NCBI GenBank assembly: GCA_938045295.1
Contig: CALINO010000003.1
Span: forward strand, 52,184-116,183
Length of the DNA: 64,000 nt
Reading direction: 5' to 3'
DNA from: an uncultured Arenicella sp.
GTDB lineage: Bacteria; Pseudomonadota; Gammaproteobacteria; Arenicellales; Arenicellaceae
Shown: positions 9,187 to 18,489 of the stretch, piece by piece
Layout of the letters: each line of letters starts with the position of its first letter
Position numbering within the stretch: the stretch's first letter is position 1
Program-made: the position numbers and the translations under genes
Notes under the pieces: model-generated
Seen by the model: the letters and a program-made list of their open reading frames with translations, nothing else
Told to the model about the DNA's origin: nothing
Database searches by the model: none

Positions 9187-11247
9187 TTACTTCACTCGCA
9201 TGCCTGGCTGCGCGCCATCTTCAGGGTTCAAAATATAAAGCTCAGAACCACCAGGGCCAGCGGCCAATACCATGCCTTCTGACATGCCAAAGCGCATTTT
9301 TCGAGGTGCTAGGTTAGCCACCATAACGGTTAACTTTCCTTCTAATTCATGCGGTTGATACGCTGATTTAATGCCGGCAAACACATTGCGAGTGTCACCA
9401 CCCAAATCCAGTGTTAATTGAAGAAGCTTATCCGCGCCATCAACGTGCTCAGCTTTGATGATTTTAGCCACTCGCAAATCAATTTTAGCAAAGTCATCAA
9501 AATTAATTTCGTCACTGATGGGGTCTTGGCCTAAAGGTGAATCAGCGGCAATGTTCGATTTTTCTTCGTTGGCTAAATCTTTTTTACTTTCTTCAATCAT
9601 GGCATCAATAGAGTCTTTTTCTATTCGGGTCATCAGAGGTTTGAATTTATTAATAGTATGGTCAGTCAGCGGTTGCTCAAGGTCGCCCCATGTTAATTCG
9701 GCAACATTCAAAAACGATTCAGCTTGAGCCACCAATTCGGGCAGCACCGGTTTCAAGTAAATACACAGTGAGCGAAACGCATTAATGCCTGCAGTGCAGA
9801 CTTCTTGTACTTCGTCGAGTTTGCTTTCGTCTTTAATCAACACCCACGGCTTGTGCTCATCAATAAACTGATTGGCTTTATCCGCCAATGCCATGATTTC
9901 ACGCATGGCTTGCGAAAACTCTCGCTTTTCGTAGCGCTGGGCAATGCTTTGGCTGGCATTAACAAAGTCATCGTGCAGTTCTGGGGCAGCGCTTTTATTG
10001 GCTAATTGGCCGTCAAAACGTTTAACAATAAAACCCGCGCAGCGCGATGCAATGTTAACCACCTTGCCCACCAAGTCCGAATTAACCCGTGCCGCAAAGT
10101 CTTCCAAATTGAGGTCCATGTCGACCACATTATTACCCAATTTTGCTGCGTAGTAATAACGCAGATATTCTGGGCTTAGGTGCTTAAGGTAGGTGTCAGC
10201 CATCACAAATGTGCCGCGAGACTTAGACATTTTTGCGCCATCAACGGTTAAGAAACCGTGCACAAACACACCGTTAGGCCGGCGATACCCGGCGGCTTCC
10301 AACATTGCTGGCCAGAATAAGGTGTGAAATCGAACAATGTCTTTACCAATAAAATGGTACAGCTCAGACTCGTCGGATTTATCGGCAAGCCAATAACTCG
10401 CCCAATCGTCTTGTGTAGCATTGCAATGAACTTTGTGGCTTGCCATATAGCCAATTGGGGCATCTAGCCACACATAGAAATACTTGCCGGGTGCGTCAGG
10501 TATCTCAAAACCCCAGTAAGGTTTGTCACGGCTGATGTCCCAATCAATAATGCCAGCTTCAAACCATTCGGTTAATTTATTGGCGATTTCTGGCTGCAAC
10601 GCGTCTGAGTCTTTCCACTGGGTGAGCATGTCTTTAAAGTCGCTTACTTTAAAGAAGTAATGATCACTCTCTTTTTCAATGGGTGGTTTACCAGAGAGTA
10701 CCGAGTAAGGGTCAATTAAATCGGTTGTGTCGTAGGTGGTGCCACACACTTCACAGTTATCGCCATATTGATCTGCGGCCTTACATTTAGGGCACGTGCC
10801 TTTGACGTAACGGTCAGGCAAGAACATGCCTTTTTCTTCATCAAACGCCTGTTTGATGGTTTTTACTTCAATGTGGCCACGCTCTCTGAGCGTTAAGTAG
10901 ATCTCTTTAACCAGCGCCTCATTTTCTGCGTGGTGGGTGCCCGTGTAGTTGTCAAAGCCAATGCCAAACCCGGCCAGTGATGTTTTGTGTGATTCTTCTA
11001 TTTCGGCAACCAATTGCTCGGCGCTAATGCCTTTTTTTTCGGCGCCCAACATAATTGGGGTGCCGTGCTGATCATCGCCGCCAACATAAGTGACTTGATG
11101 GCCACGCAATTTTTGAAAGCGCACCCAAATATCGGCTTGCATAAAACCAACCATGTGGCCTAAGTGCAGAGGGCCATTAGCGTAGGGTAGTGCGTTGGTA
11201 ACTAAAATTTTTCGTGTTTCAGCGCACGTTTTTTTTAGGTTCGGCAT
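9187..11247 (-). CDS. metG: Methionyl-tRNA synthetase
   Basis: Charges tRNA-Met. At 686 residues it is the long dimeric form. Visible: HIGH-type motif PLHLGH at about 26-31, the zinc-knuckle insert ([17 protein letters not shown]), the KMSKS motif in [11 protein letters not shown], the anticodon-binding helical domain, and a C-terminal EMAP-II-like tRNA-binding domain ([11 protein letters not shown] to the end). It starts the metG-rnfB-nth-FIST run on this strand, with 6 bases to rnfB. Confidence 0.98.
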   Translation of the reverse strand: MPNLKKTCAETRKILVTNALPYANGPLHLGHMVGFMQADIWVRFQKLRGHQVTYVGGDDQHGTPIMLGAEKKGISAEQLVAEIEESHKTSLAGFGIGFDNYTGTHHAENEALVKEIYLTLRERGHIEVKTIKQAFDEEKGMFLPDRYVKGTCPKCKAADQYGDNCEVCGTTYDTTDLIDPYSVLSGKPPIEKESDHYFFKVSDFKDMLTQWKDSDALQPEIANKLTEWFEAGIIDWDISRDKPYWGFEIPDAPGKYFYVWLDAPIGYMASHKVHCNATQDDWASYWLADKSDESELYHFIGKDIVRFHTLFWPAMLEAAGYRRPNGVFVHGFLTVDGAKMSKSRGTFVMADTYLKHLSPEYLRYYYAAKLGNNVVDMDLNLEDFAARVNSDLVGKVVNIASRCAGFIVKRFDGQLANKSAAPELHDDFVNASQSIAQRYEKREFSQAMREIMALADKANQFIDEHKPWVLIKDESKLDEVQEVCTAGINAFRSLCIYLKPVLPELVAQAESFLNVAELTWGDLEQPLTDHTINKFKPLMTRIEKDSIDAMIEESKKDLANEEKSNIAADSPLGQDPISDEINFDDFAKIDLRVAKIIKAEHVDGADKLLQLTLDLGGDTRNVFAGIKSAYQPHELEGKLTVMVANLAPRKMRFGMSEGMVLAAGPGGSELYILNPEDGAQPGMRVK

Positions 11248-11500
11248 AAATAAAAAGAATATAAGGCTTGGAGGGTGACCTTGAACTGAACGGTGAAATT
11301 ACCGCAAAAACAGTAGGCATTGGCCCATAAAATATGCTCGATAATGTACCTGTTTTAAGCCATGTTCTCAATGGCTAAGGGGGGCTGAGGTGCGTTAAGT
11401 TACACTCAATCAACCAAGTTCGCTATTTAATGGCCCGTGTTATTGATTTATGGCTATTCGTTTGTAATTCTTTAGCCCATTTATGATTTTTGTTTCATGG

Positions 11501-12223
11501 CTATTGGCGCATGAGTTCTTCAAGTTCCAGCCCGGTGAGCTTTTTTATGTGCTTGAAAACATAAAACATGGCAAACATGGTAATCACCATGCACGGCAAT
11601 ACAATGACCGGATAGCTGTATAGGTTCATGGTTCCCAGCTCTGAGTTGAAGGCATCGGTGCCTGATTCGCTGACCACAATCCACTTAGCCAATAAGAAGT
11701 TGAGTATGGCTGAGAGTAAAAAAGACGCCGCCAACATCCAAGTGGCATTTTTCATGACTTGGTTAAACTCAACTGTTTTGTCGCGTTTTTCCAGTTCACC
11801 TTCTACGCGCTGGGTATCCATGAACGCGTCATTAAACAAAAACGTTTTCACTAAAGGGAAGCGAGTGTAGGTGGAAAGAACCGTGGCAATGCCTATGATG
11901 CTGGGTATCAGCGCTTCTTTATAGGCAATGTATTCTTTAGGCAGTTTTAATATTCCTATGCCGCCGGTTAGTAAAATACTAATAAACCCCAAGGCCGGCA
12001 CAAACCCCACTTTTTTGGTTTTAATAAAATCCCACAAGCCAATGCCTAATGGCAAGCTGAGAGCGGCTATTAGAGCTAAGTTAGGCCCTAACATGTCATC
12101 GCCACTGAGCTTTTTTAGGATGAGGGTGGGCACGAGAACGCAAAAAATTAAGTCAACGAAAATACCTTTCGAGCTTTGTTTTGCTTTAACGTTTTCGTCA
12201 ACAGGGTTAGAAGTGTCGGTCAT
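11501..12223 (-). CDS. Integral membrane protein, VC0807-like family
   Basis: A 240-residue membrane protein with about six hydrophobic segments. The pattern (LGPNLALIAALSLPLGIGLWD, then FISILLTGGIGILKLP, then LAKWIVVSESGTDAFNSELG and a C-terminal HIKKLTGLELEELM) is one I associate with the VC0807 family of uncharacterised proteins in gammaproteobacteria. No catalytic motif is visible. The N-terminus is short and charged, without a signal peptide. No obvious functional link to its neighbours. Confidence 0.7.
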   Translation of the reverse strand: MTDTSNPVDENVKAKQSSKGIFVDLIFCVLVPTLILKKLSGDDMLGPNLALIAALSLPLGIGLWDFIKTKKVGFVPALGFISILLTGGIGILKLPKEYIAYKEALIPSIIGIATVLSTYTRFPLVKTFLFNDAFMDTQRVEGELEKRDKTVEFNQVMKNATWMLAASFLLSAILNFLLAKWIVVSESGTDAFNSELGTMNLYSYPVIVLPCMVITMFAMFYVFKHIKKLTGLELEELMRQ

Positions 12224-12251
12224 TTACTATGGCTACCAGCAGAGTTAAGCC

Positions 12252-12287
12252 GCACATAGTTTGCAATAACTCATGCAAACTATGTGC
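12252..12287. repeat. Perfect 14-bp inverted repeat
   Basis: GCACATAGTTTGCA (12252-12265) is followed by an 8-base loop and its exact complement (12274-12287). It lies between the start of the membrane protein and the end of the beta-barrel gene. Neither strand has a T tract after it, so it is not a standard intrinsic terminator. Confidence 0.7.
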
Positions 12288-12318
12288 AACACACTTTATT
12301 TTAGTGTTTATATTTTAC

Positions 12319-12972
12319 TTAGAAGCTCAAGCGTAAGCCAATAGAAGTGGTATCAAATTGCGCCTCAACATCGTCTTCTTCAAGCTCAATGCTGTTAATG
12401 TTAAAGGTTAGGCCAATATTGTTGGTAATGAAAAATTGCGCGCCTAAGCCATAGCTCAAGCCTGCGTCAGTGCTGGGAATGCCAGCATAGGCGTTGATTT
12501 CTAAACGGTTGGTGAGGTTCACTCTTGCGCCCGCTTCGGCGCCTAGTGTGGTGCCGTCGGCATCTTCGCTAAAGCCTGCAACGTTGGCTTCGATTTCGTC
12601 TCTTCTGGCGCGTATTAGGCCATACAGTTGAGATCTTGGTAGCTCAAATGTGAGGCCAGCGGCAACGGTGCTTATGCTGTCTTCAATATTGCCACTGACG
12701 TTGCCTTCTAATAAATCATCACTTTCTAACTCAAAGCGTGACGCTTGTAAGAAGAAAATACCAAGCTCCACACTGGCGTTTAAGGCAAAGCCATCTAGGC
12801 CTACGTCTGCAGACAAGCTGCCGCTGCTGGCTGAAAAGTCGCCACTGGCGATGTATTCTGTGCCTATGTACGTAAAGCTCGGTGAATCAGCTAAAGCGAC
12901 TTTGGTGTTCACGATGCTGGCACTGAAAATAACAGTAAGAGTAAAAAACAAACGAACGCTTTTTTTAATCAT
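12319..12972 (-). CDS. Outer membrane beta-barrel protein
   Basis: A 217-residue protein with a signal peptide (basic start KKSVRLFF, hydrophobic core, cleavage near VALA-DS at about residue 28) and then alternating amphipathic strands ending in the aromatic LRLSF typical of BamA-dependent barrels. Strand count suggests eight or so. Several motifs (GAEAGARVNLTNRLEINAYAG, YGLGAQFFITNNIGLTFN) resemble small OmpA/OmpW-like barrels, but I cannot assign a subfamily. Function unknown. Confidence 0.75.
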   Translation of the reverse strand: MIKKSVRLFFTLTVIFSASIVNTKVALADSPSFTYIGTEYIASGDFSASSGSLSADVGLDGFALNASVELGIFFLQASRFELESDDLLEGNVSGNIEDSISTVAAGLTFELPRSQLYGLIRARRDEIEANVAGFSEDADGTTLGAEAGARVNLTNRLEINAYAGIPSTDAGLSYGLGAQFFITNNIGLTFNINSIELEEDDVEAQFDTTSIGLRLSF

Positions 12973-13097
12973 GGCGGCTTTTAACTATAAATTGTGTGGT
13001 GCAATGATACTAAAAAAATGCCTAGATGAAATTAAAGTTATTTATACTAGAACAAAAAAACGAATGGGGCGCGTAGGCCGATTAATGGGCTACCGTT

Positions 13098-13802
13098 GTG
13101 TGTATGGTAGTAAGGCAAGAGTTAAACGAGAGCCGCTTGGATAAAAGCCACTTTAATGAGAATCACTTGAATAAAAGCCATATTGTTATTGAAGGGCCAA
13201 TCGGGGTTGGAAAGTCCACGCTTTGTCGCAAAATCGTTGATGTTTTTGGTGGCCAAGTGTTTATGGAGAAGCCGGCCGAAAATCCATTTTTACAAAAATT
13301 TTATAAAGACTCCAAACAATACGGTTTGGCCACGCAATTATTTTTTCTGTTTCAACGAATTCAGCAGATGACTGATTTAGACAGTGAAGCAAGCGCGCTA
13401 AAAAAGCCGATTGTGGCCGATTTCATGATTGAAAAAGACCCCATTTTTGCGGAGCTCACCTTACAAGAACAAGAGTTGGCTTTATACCGGCAGGTGTATG
13501 AAAGTTTGAGTGTGGACAGCACAAAGCCTGATTTGGTGGTGTATTTGCAAGCACCCGTTAAGGTGTTGAAGCAGCGCATTAAAAAGCGCAATATTGCGTA
13601 CGAACAAAAAATTGGTGATGACTATTTGGCTCGCTTATGTGAAGCTTACACTGATTTTTTTCATCGTTACTCAACCGCACCATTGTTGATTGTTAATGCG
13701 GCTGAATTTGACCCAATCAGTAACGATCAACATTTTGCTGCGTTAGTCACCCAAATCAGTAAAATACAAGCGGGTAAGCACTTTTTTAATCCTCTGGTTT
13801 AA
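13098..13802 (+). CDS. Deoxynucleoside kinase family protein
   Basis: P-loop kinase of 234 residues of the deoxyadenosine/deoxyguanosine kinase family, phosphorylating salvaged deoxynucleosides. Motifs: P-loop EGPIGVGKST at about 33-42, the MEKPAENPFLQKFY substrate loop, and a lid arginine region (LKQRIKKRNIAYE). It precedes panB by 72 bases, an order seen in other gammaproteobacteria. The N-terminus is odd: four tandem pentapeptides encoded by four imperfect 15-base repeats lie before the kinase fold. The ATG at 13098 has no strong ribosome-binding site; a TTG at 13167 just before the fold is an alternative start. Confidence 0.85.
   Translation: MCMVVRQELNESRLDKSHFNENHLNKSHIVIEGPIGVGKSTLCRKIVDVFGGQVFMEKPAENPFLQKFYKDSKQYGLATQLFFLFQRIQQMTDLDSEASALKKPIVADFMIEKDPIFAELTLQEQELALYRQVYESLSVDSTKPDLVVYLQAPVKVLKQRIKKRNIAYEQKIGDDYLARLCEAYTDFFHRYSTAPLLIVNAAEFDPISNDQHFAALVTQISKIQAGKHFFNPLV
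13122..13181 (+). repeat. Four imperfect 15-base tandem repeats in coding sequence
   Basis: Units at 13122, 13137, 13152 and 13167 encode LNESR, LDKSH, FNENH and LNKSH in series at the start of the deoxynucleoside kinase. The second and fourth units share TTGRATAAAAGCCAY. They precede the P-loop by only a few residues. Confidence 0.7.
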
Positions 13803-13874
13803 TCCACCGGTGGATGAATACTCAACACCGACTCTTAATGAACCCTATTATTTTATAAAGCAGGAGAGAGCCCA

Positions 13875-14666
13875 ATGGCCGTTACAGTAACCACAATGCG
13901 AAAAATGAAAGCCGAGAGCGATAAAATTACTTGGCTTACTGCGTACGATTACAGTTTTGCCTCGTTAATTGATGCGCAAGGCGTTGACGCTATTTTAGTG
14001 GGCGACTCCTTAGGCATGGTTGTTCAAGGCCATGATACGCCGGTGCCAGTAACCATTGAGCACAGCTGTTACCACACTGAATGCGTTGCTAGAGGGGTTG
14101 GCAATACTATGGTGGTGGGCGATCTGCCGTTTGGGAGCTATCAAACCAGCAAAGAGCAAGCGTATGAAAATGCGGTTAAATTAATGCAAGCAGGCGCTCA
14201 TACGGTTAAGTTAGAAGGCGGTGAGTTGCAAGTTGAAACCATACAGTTCTTGGTTGAACGCGGCATTGCCGTGTGTGCACACATTGGCCTAACACCGCAG
14301 TCAGTGCATCAGTTGGGTGGGTTTAAAGTGCAGGGGCGCGGTGCCGCGGCAAAGCAGTTGCTTGAAGATGCTATTTCGGTAGAGCAGGCCGGTGCGTTCG
14401 CGGTGGTATTAGAAGCCGTGCCACAAAGTTTGGCAAAAGAAATTACCGAGCGTTTGAGCATACCCACTATTGGCATTGGTGCTGGGCCTGCCTGCGATGG
14501 GCAAGTGTTGGTCTTGCAAGACATGCTGGATATTTACCCTAAAAAGAGTCCAAAATTTTCTAAAAATTACATGGCTGAGGCCAGTACGGTTCATGAAGCC
14601 GTGGGTAATTATGTGAGTGAAGTTAAAGCGGGCGTATTTCCAGCTCAAGAGCACAGTTTTAATTAA
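13875..14666 (+). CDS. panB: 3-methyl-2-oxobutanoate hydroxymethyltransferase
   Basis: First committed step of pantothenate synthesis: transfers a hydroxymethyl group from methylene-THF to 2-oxoisovalerate. The 263-residue sequence has the family's [19 protein letters not shown] metal-binding segment, the KLEGG motif, [20 protein letters not shown] and [18 protein letters not shown]. Strong ribosome-binding site (AGGAGAG) about 8 bases upstream. Followed by panC after 53 bases, so the two are likely cotranscribed. Confidence 0.98.
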   Translation: MAVTVTTMRKMKAESDKITWLTAYDYSFASLIDAQGVDAILVGDSLGMVVQGHDTPVPVTIEHSCYHTECVARGVGNTMVVGDLPFGSYQTSKEQAYENAVKLMQAGAHTVKLEGGELQVETIQFLVERGIAVCAHIGLTPQSVHQLGGFKVQGRGAAAKQLLEDAISVEQAGAFAVVLEAVPQSLAKEITERLSIPTIGIGAGPACDGQVLVLQDMLDIYPKKSPKFSKNYMAEASTVHEAVGNYVSEVKAGVFPAQEHSFN

Positions 14667-14719
14667 TCATAAATGCGTGTTTAGAGTTTTTAGCTGCGAC
14701 TTGATAGGAATGTTAGTTT

Positions 14720-15586
14720 ATGAATAAAGTGCAACGAGTATCTTCGCTGCGTGCCGCGGTGCAAGCGGCGCGGCACGATAAGAAAACCATTGGTTTTGTC
14801 CCAACAATGGGCAATCTGCATGCCGGCCACCTTGAGTTGGTGAAGGCGGCGCAACAACGTGCTGATTTTGTTGTGGTGAGTATTTACGTTAACCCCACAC
14901 AATTCGGTGCCAACGAAGATTTAGGCAACTACCCTTCAACCCCGGATGAAGACGCTCGGCTTCTGGCTGAGCTGGGTGTGGATGTGTTGTTTTTGCCCGA
15001 TCAATCAACCATGTACCCGGGGGAGCTGGCTAAGCAAACCGTGGTGTATGTGCCCGAAATAGGTGATTTGTATTGTGGGCAAAATCGACCTGAGCATTTT
15101 TACGGGGTGACCACGGTGGTTAGCCGGTTCTTTAATATGGTGCAGCCTGATGTCGCCGTGTTTGGTAAAAAAGACTACCAGCAGTTAACCATTGTGCGGC
15201 GTATGGTGGCGGACTTGGCTTTCCCTGTGCAAGTTATCGGTGTAGATACGGTGCGCAATGAGGCTGGCTTGGCCTTGTCTTCAAGAAACGGTTATTTGTC
15301 TGAAGCGCAGTTGGCGACAGGCGCTGTGTTGCGCCAAACCTTGCTTGAAATGAGTGATGAACTGCAAAAAGAAGGTCGCGTGGAGTCTCGCAAAGCCCTT
15401 ACTGAATTGGAGAAGAAAGCGCGTAATAAGTTAGAGCAAGCTGGGTTTGAACCCCATTATATTACCGTTTGCCGTCAGTACGATTTAGAGCCTGCACACA
15501 AGGGCGATGACTCATTGGTTATATTAGCGGCCGCGGTGCTTGGTAAAGCACGACTTATTGATAATTTAGAAGTTGAATTGGGTTGA
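14720..15586 (+). CDS. panC: Pantothenate synthetase
   Basis: Condenses pantoate and beta-alanine with ATP. 288 residues with the nucleotidyltransferase signature FVPTMGNLHAGHLELV, YVNPTQFGANEDL, the FGKKDYQQL motif and the LSSRNGYLS adenylate-binding segment. Lies directly after panB. panD is not in the window. Confidence 0.98.
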   Translation: MNKVQRVSSLRAAVQAARHDKKTIGFVPTMGNLHAGHLELVKAAQQRADFVVVSIYVNPTQFGANEDLGNYPSTPDEDARLLAELGVDVLFLPDQSTMYPGELAKQTVVYVPEIGDLYCGQNRPEHFYGVTTVVSRFFNMVQPDVAVFGKKDYQQLTIVRRMVADLAFPVQVIGVDTVRNEAGLALSSRNGYLSEAQLATGAVLRQTLLEMSDELQKEGRVESRKALTELEKKARNKLEQAGFEPHYITVCRQYDLEPAHKGDDSLVILAAAVLGKARLIDNLEVELG

Positions 15587-15701
15587 TCGAAGCCTAATTC
15601 TCTGGCGGCCACAACGCTTGAATTGGCCATATTAAGTCCTTAAAATCGAGCCTCGTCGATACGCCCCTTTTTACATTTACTCTTTACTGGAGCCCAATAG
15701 C

Positions 15702-16022
15702 ATGCCAAAAATTACATTCATTGATCACCAAGGTGAAAGCCGAACTGTTGAGGCTGGTGTGGGTGACAGCGTTATGGAAGCGGCCGTGAGTAATGATGTT
15801 CCTGGCATTGACGCGGATTGTGGCGGTGCCTGCGCTTGCGCCACTTGTCACGTTTATGTGGCTAATGAATGGGCATCAGTAGTGGGTGGCGCCGATGAGC
15901 TTGAGGCTGAAATGCTTGAAGTGGCTGAAGGCGTGGCCGATACGTCTCGGTTAGCCTGTCAGATTTTTGTCACCGAAGAAATGGATGGCATTACGGTCAC
16001 TACTCCAGAATCCCAGTTCTAA
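15702..16022 (+). CDS. 2Fe-2S ferredoxin, adrenodoxin/putidaredoxin type
   Basis: A 106-residue vertebrate-type 2Fe-2S ferredoxin. The cluster cysteines are visible as C-x5-C-x2-C at about residues 40, 46 and 49 (CGGACACATC), with the fourth at about 86 in RLACQI. This family normally serves P450s, Rieske oxygenases or biosynthetic enzymes; no partner is adjacent. It is a single-gene unit with a good ribosome-binding site (CTGGAG) upstream. Confidence 0.93.
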   Translation: MPKITFIDHQGESRTVEAGVGDSVMEAAVSNDVPGIDADCGGACACATCHVYVANEWASVVGGADELEAEMLEVAEGVADTSRLACQIFVTEEMDGITVTTPESQF

Positions 16023-16078
16023 ATTCCAGCTCTAGAGCCTGTATTTAGCAGAGCTTAAGTTATTTCCGGCGTTCAACA

Positions 16079-16636
16079 TTACCAGTGTTCAACAAAGTCG
16101 TCCACATTAACGTGTGGCACCTTTTTGCTGGCTTTTATTTGGCCAACGTACAAAAAACCGACCAGTTTCTGATTTTCGCTTAACCCCAGCCCTTTATGCA
16201 TTTGAGGGGCAAACATAAGGCTCCCTGAGCGCCATATGGCGCCTAGGCCTTGCGCATGGGCGGCCGTCATCATCATTTGCGCTGCGGCGCCAGCCGATAA
16301 GAGCTGCTCGATTTCAGGCACTTTTTCATGTTCTTTGATGTCCGCCACGACCGCAATAATACTGGGGGCTCTAAAAGGCTTTTTTAGCAGTTTGGCTCGT
16401 TCTTCGTCAGACAATTTACCATCACTTGTGGTTGTGGCCTTTACATCGGCCATCAGTTCGCCCAAACGTCTTCGTGCATCGCCTTCAATTACAAGAAACT
16501 TCCATGGTTTTAAGCTTTTGTGATCGCAGGCTCTTAAGCCTGCTTTGAACATATTTTGTAGCTGTTCTTTGGTTGCGGCGGGTTCGCTGAGCAAGTTAAC
16601 CGATACGCGGTTATGAAGTGCAGAAATGGCGTCCAT
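16079..16636 (-). CDS. Nitroreductase family protein (YdjA-like)
   Basis: FMN-dependent nitroreductase-fold protein of 185 residues. Typical features are the N-terminal FMN-binding arginine segment (HNRVSVNLL), a central LSAGAAAQMMMTAAHAQGLGAIWRSG segment, and the C-terminal LVGFLYVGQIK strand. Length and pattern are closest to the small YdjA/YfkO-like members. It is convergent with the ferredoxin gene (56 bases apart). Physiological substrate unknown. Confidence 0.88.
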   Translation of the reverse strand: MDAISALHNRVSVNLLSEPAATKEQLQNMFKAGLRACDHKSLKPWKFLVIEGDARRRLGELMADVKATTTSDGKLSDEERAKLLKKPFRAPSIIAVVADIKEHEKVPEIEQLLSAGAAAQMMMTAAHAQGLGAIWRSGSLMFAPQMHKGLGLSENQKLVGFLYVGQIKASKKVPHVNVDDFVEHW

Positions 16637-16797
16637 TTGATGAGTCTATTGAGCTGAATTAGCCCGCAATTATAGAATAATGTAGGGTTAGGTTGTTGAT
16701 TTTCAGTGAAAAAGAAGACATGCCGTCAAATAAGTTGACTTGAATTGATTGGTTTTTAATCAGAGTGTTTTTTTGTGGTCAAAAAAACATTTTTTCG

Positions 16798-16825
16798 TAG
16801 ACATGAGATTGTTTTATGCTATCTT
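16798..16825 (+). promoter_or_regulatory. Putative sigma-70 promoter of the small RNA
   Basis: TAGACA at 16798-16803 (one mismatch to TTGACA) and TATCTT at 16820-16825 (two mismatches to TATAAT), 16 bases apart. Predicted transcription start is near 16832, exactly at the foot of the first hairpin. Confidence 0.5.
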
Positions 16826-16831
16826 ATACAA

Positions 16832-17018
16832 GTGCGTTTGACCCACGCACACTTACTCAGAAAAAGCTTCTGGATGAAGCTCTTACGTGATTTGACCCAT
16901 CACTGCTCTGAGTTTTTTGCCACCTAAATGGACTTGGTGACAAAATTGGAAAGACTAATGCTGGGGGGCACGAATCTTTCCGTCTGGCTCTTGAGTCTAC
17001 CCGCTCAAGAGCCTTTTT
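16832..17018 (+). ncRNA. Candidate small RNA with twin TTGACCC hairpin loops
   Basis: I do not recognise the family. Structure readable from the sequence: hairpin 1 (16832-16850, stem GTGCGT/ACGCAC, loop TTGACCC); a closing stem ACTCAGA/TCTGAGT (16855-16861 with 16907-16913) enclosing hairpin 2 (16865-16881, AGCTTC/GAAGCT) and hairpin 3 (16887-16903, GTGAT/ATCAC, loop again TTGACCC); hairpin 4 (about 16917-16943, TTGCCACC/GGTGACAA with one mismatch); hairpin 5 (16948-16981, GGAAAGA/TCTTTCC, with a run of six G in its loop); then a 10-bp terminator stem and T tract. Two hairpins with the same seven-base loop on unrelated perfect stems is hard to explain by chance and suggests the loops are the functional part, for RNA or protein binding. 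About 187 nt. It is not 6S RNA, 4.5S RNA, tmRNA or RNase P RNA by structure. Confidence 0.6.
16986..17018 (+). terminator. Strong intrinsic terminator
   Basis: Perfect 10-bp stem GGCTCTTGAG/CTCAAGAGCC with an 8-base loop, then TTTTTAT. No gene ends within 300 bases upstream on this strand, so it must terminate an RNA that starts inside the gap. Confidence 0.9.
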
Positions 17019-17730
17019 ATTTCCCTAAAGCTTTTTTTCCGACTCAATCTTAAGATTTCCACTTCACTTTTAAATAAGCTTTTTATTGATTTTTTGATTC
17101 TTATTTATTCATCTTAAGATTTAACAATGTCGATAGTAACCCTAAAGTCTTTTTGCGTACAACTGTCTATATTGAGACATCAACTATAATGGTCTTTGGT
17201 TTGCTTGAAGTTTGACCGTCTCATTTAAGACACTATGTAAAAACAGTGACTTAAGTTCTATTTTTTGTGTCAATATTCATCGGTTTATAAAAAAATCTGT
17301 TTGGAAATAAAGAGGGTTAAGGAATATTGTCAGATAATTAAATGCTTGTTCCTAGGGGCGATTAGGGGGATAAAAGATGAGTGGATCACTTTGTTGAAAT
17401 TTAAGTATGGCTTGCAAAATTGGAGCAGGTATACAACTTAGGTGGTATGAATGATGGTCATACGTGTCTTTTAAGAAAAGGGTAAATAAGAAGCGAGCAA
17501 GGAGGGCTCTCTGAAGTGAGTTCGACGAAAAGAGTGTGTTGTATTGTTTCTGCGGCGTTTACCTTTTAATGGACATTTTGTGTTTCAGTAATGTGCTTGA
17601 TGTGTACATTTCTTGTTGAAAATGCAAATTTTGAATAAAGTTAGCGGGCAGGTCTAAATCTCTTATAAACAGTTTGTTTGCATGGTTGTTTAAAGAATCT
17701 TCGTGGTGATAATTCTATATTTAAATGGAT

Positions 17731-18489
17731 TTAAGAGACTTTTAGGGCATCACCTATCGTGAAACGCTCTCGTAACTGAGATGCCTTTCGTTTTGTTTCT
17801 TCAACGGCTTCTTTTTCAGAGGCGTCATGCATCGCCTCTAATAGATCAGAGAAGTGAGCGCGCATAGAGCGGCGAGCCTCAAGCACATCCCCAGAAGCAA
17901 TGGCGTCATAGATCGAGGTGTGATCTGCGATCCTGGTTGTCTTGGCGTCAGCCACACAAACCGATTGATGGGCTTTATAAATATGGTCGAAGTTCTCTTG
18001 AATGTCCCACAAATTTTTAATTTGTTTGGCAATAACTCTGTTATGTGTGGCGTGGGCAATAACTGAGTGAAAGCGCCTGTCTGCGCTCGATGATGATATG
18101 TCTTCAACCCCTTCATGTTTGAGGTCGCGTAATGCATCTGCAAGTTCTTGAAGCTCATCTTTGGTGATCATTCGAGCGGCCAATGCGGCTGCTTCACCCT
18201 CAATAAGTACTCTTGCTTCTAACAGTTCGAACGCGCTGATTTCGCGGCTAAAGTCGTCGTCAATAAGGTTATTGCCCATCACGTAAACGCCGGAGTTTGG
18301 CTTTACCGATACTTGTTCTTTGGCTTCCAGTGCGATTATTGCCTCGCGAATCGTTGGGCGACTTACTTTAAAGCGTTCAGAGAGTTCTCGCTCTGTTGGT
18401 AGTCTGCTGCCGACCGGAAACTCCCCGGCGCTTATCAGTTTGGCTATTTCATTGTAGACGGTTATATAAAGGCGTTTTTTGTTAGACAT
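17731..18489 (-). CDS. GntR/FCD family transcriptional regulator
   Basis: A 252-residue FadR-subfamily repressor. The winged helix (LPTERELSERFKVSRPTIRE) occupies about residues 1-75; the rest is an all-helical FCD ligand domain with the usual metal-binding Asp/His set (RRFHSVIAHATHN, IADHTSIYDAI, MRAHFSDLL). It is divergent from the alginate TonB receptor with 364 bases between, so it is the likely local regulator of the locus, with a uronate such as KDG or DEH as effector by analogy with UxuR/ExuR/KdgR-type FCD proteins. That effector is inference. Confidence 0.92.
   Translation of the reverse strand: MSNKKRLYITVYNEIAKLISAGEFPVGSRLPTERELSERFKVSRPTIREAIIALEAKEQVSVKPNSGVYVMGNNLIDDDFSREISAFELLEARVLIEGEAAALAARMITKDELQELADALRDLKHEGVEDISSSSADRRFHSVIAHATHNRVIAKQIKNLWDIQENFDHIYKAHQSVCVADAKTTRIADHTSIYDAIASGDVLEARRSMRAHFSDLLEAMHDASEKEAVEETKRKASQLRERFTIGDALKVS

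Larger units (their letters stand above)
16637..17730 (+). other. Large non-coding gap containing a candidate small RNA
   Basis: About 1.1 kb without a convincing gene on either strand. 16798-17018 holds the promoter, hairpins and terminator of a putative small RNA. After it come two copies of the palindrome ATCTTAAGAT (17047-17056 and 17111-17120), AT-rich sequence, and a TGGTCATAC element at 17455-17463 that recurs upstream of the alginate TonB receptor. I see nothing else. Confidence 0.6.

Noticed and set aside
12650..13144. 164-codon frame running from inside the beta-barrel gene into the kinase leader
   Set aside because: Antisense to a signal-peptide-bearing barrel and crosses a promoter region; no homology.
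16832..17018. 6S RNA, from the length of about 187 nt
   Set aside because: 6S is one long rod with a central bubble formed by pairing of its ends; this sequence folds into separate local hairpins.
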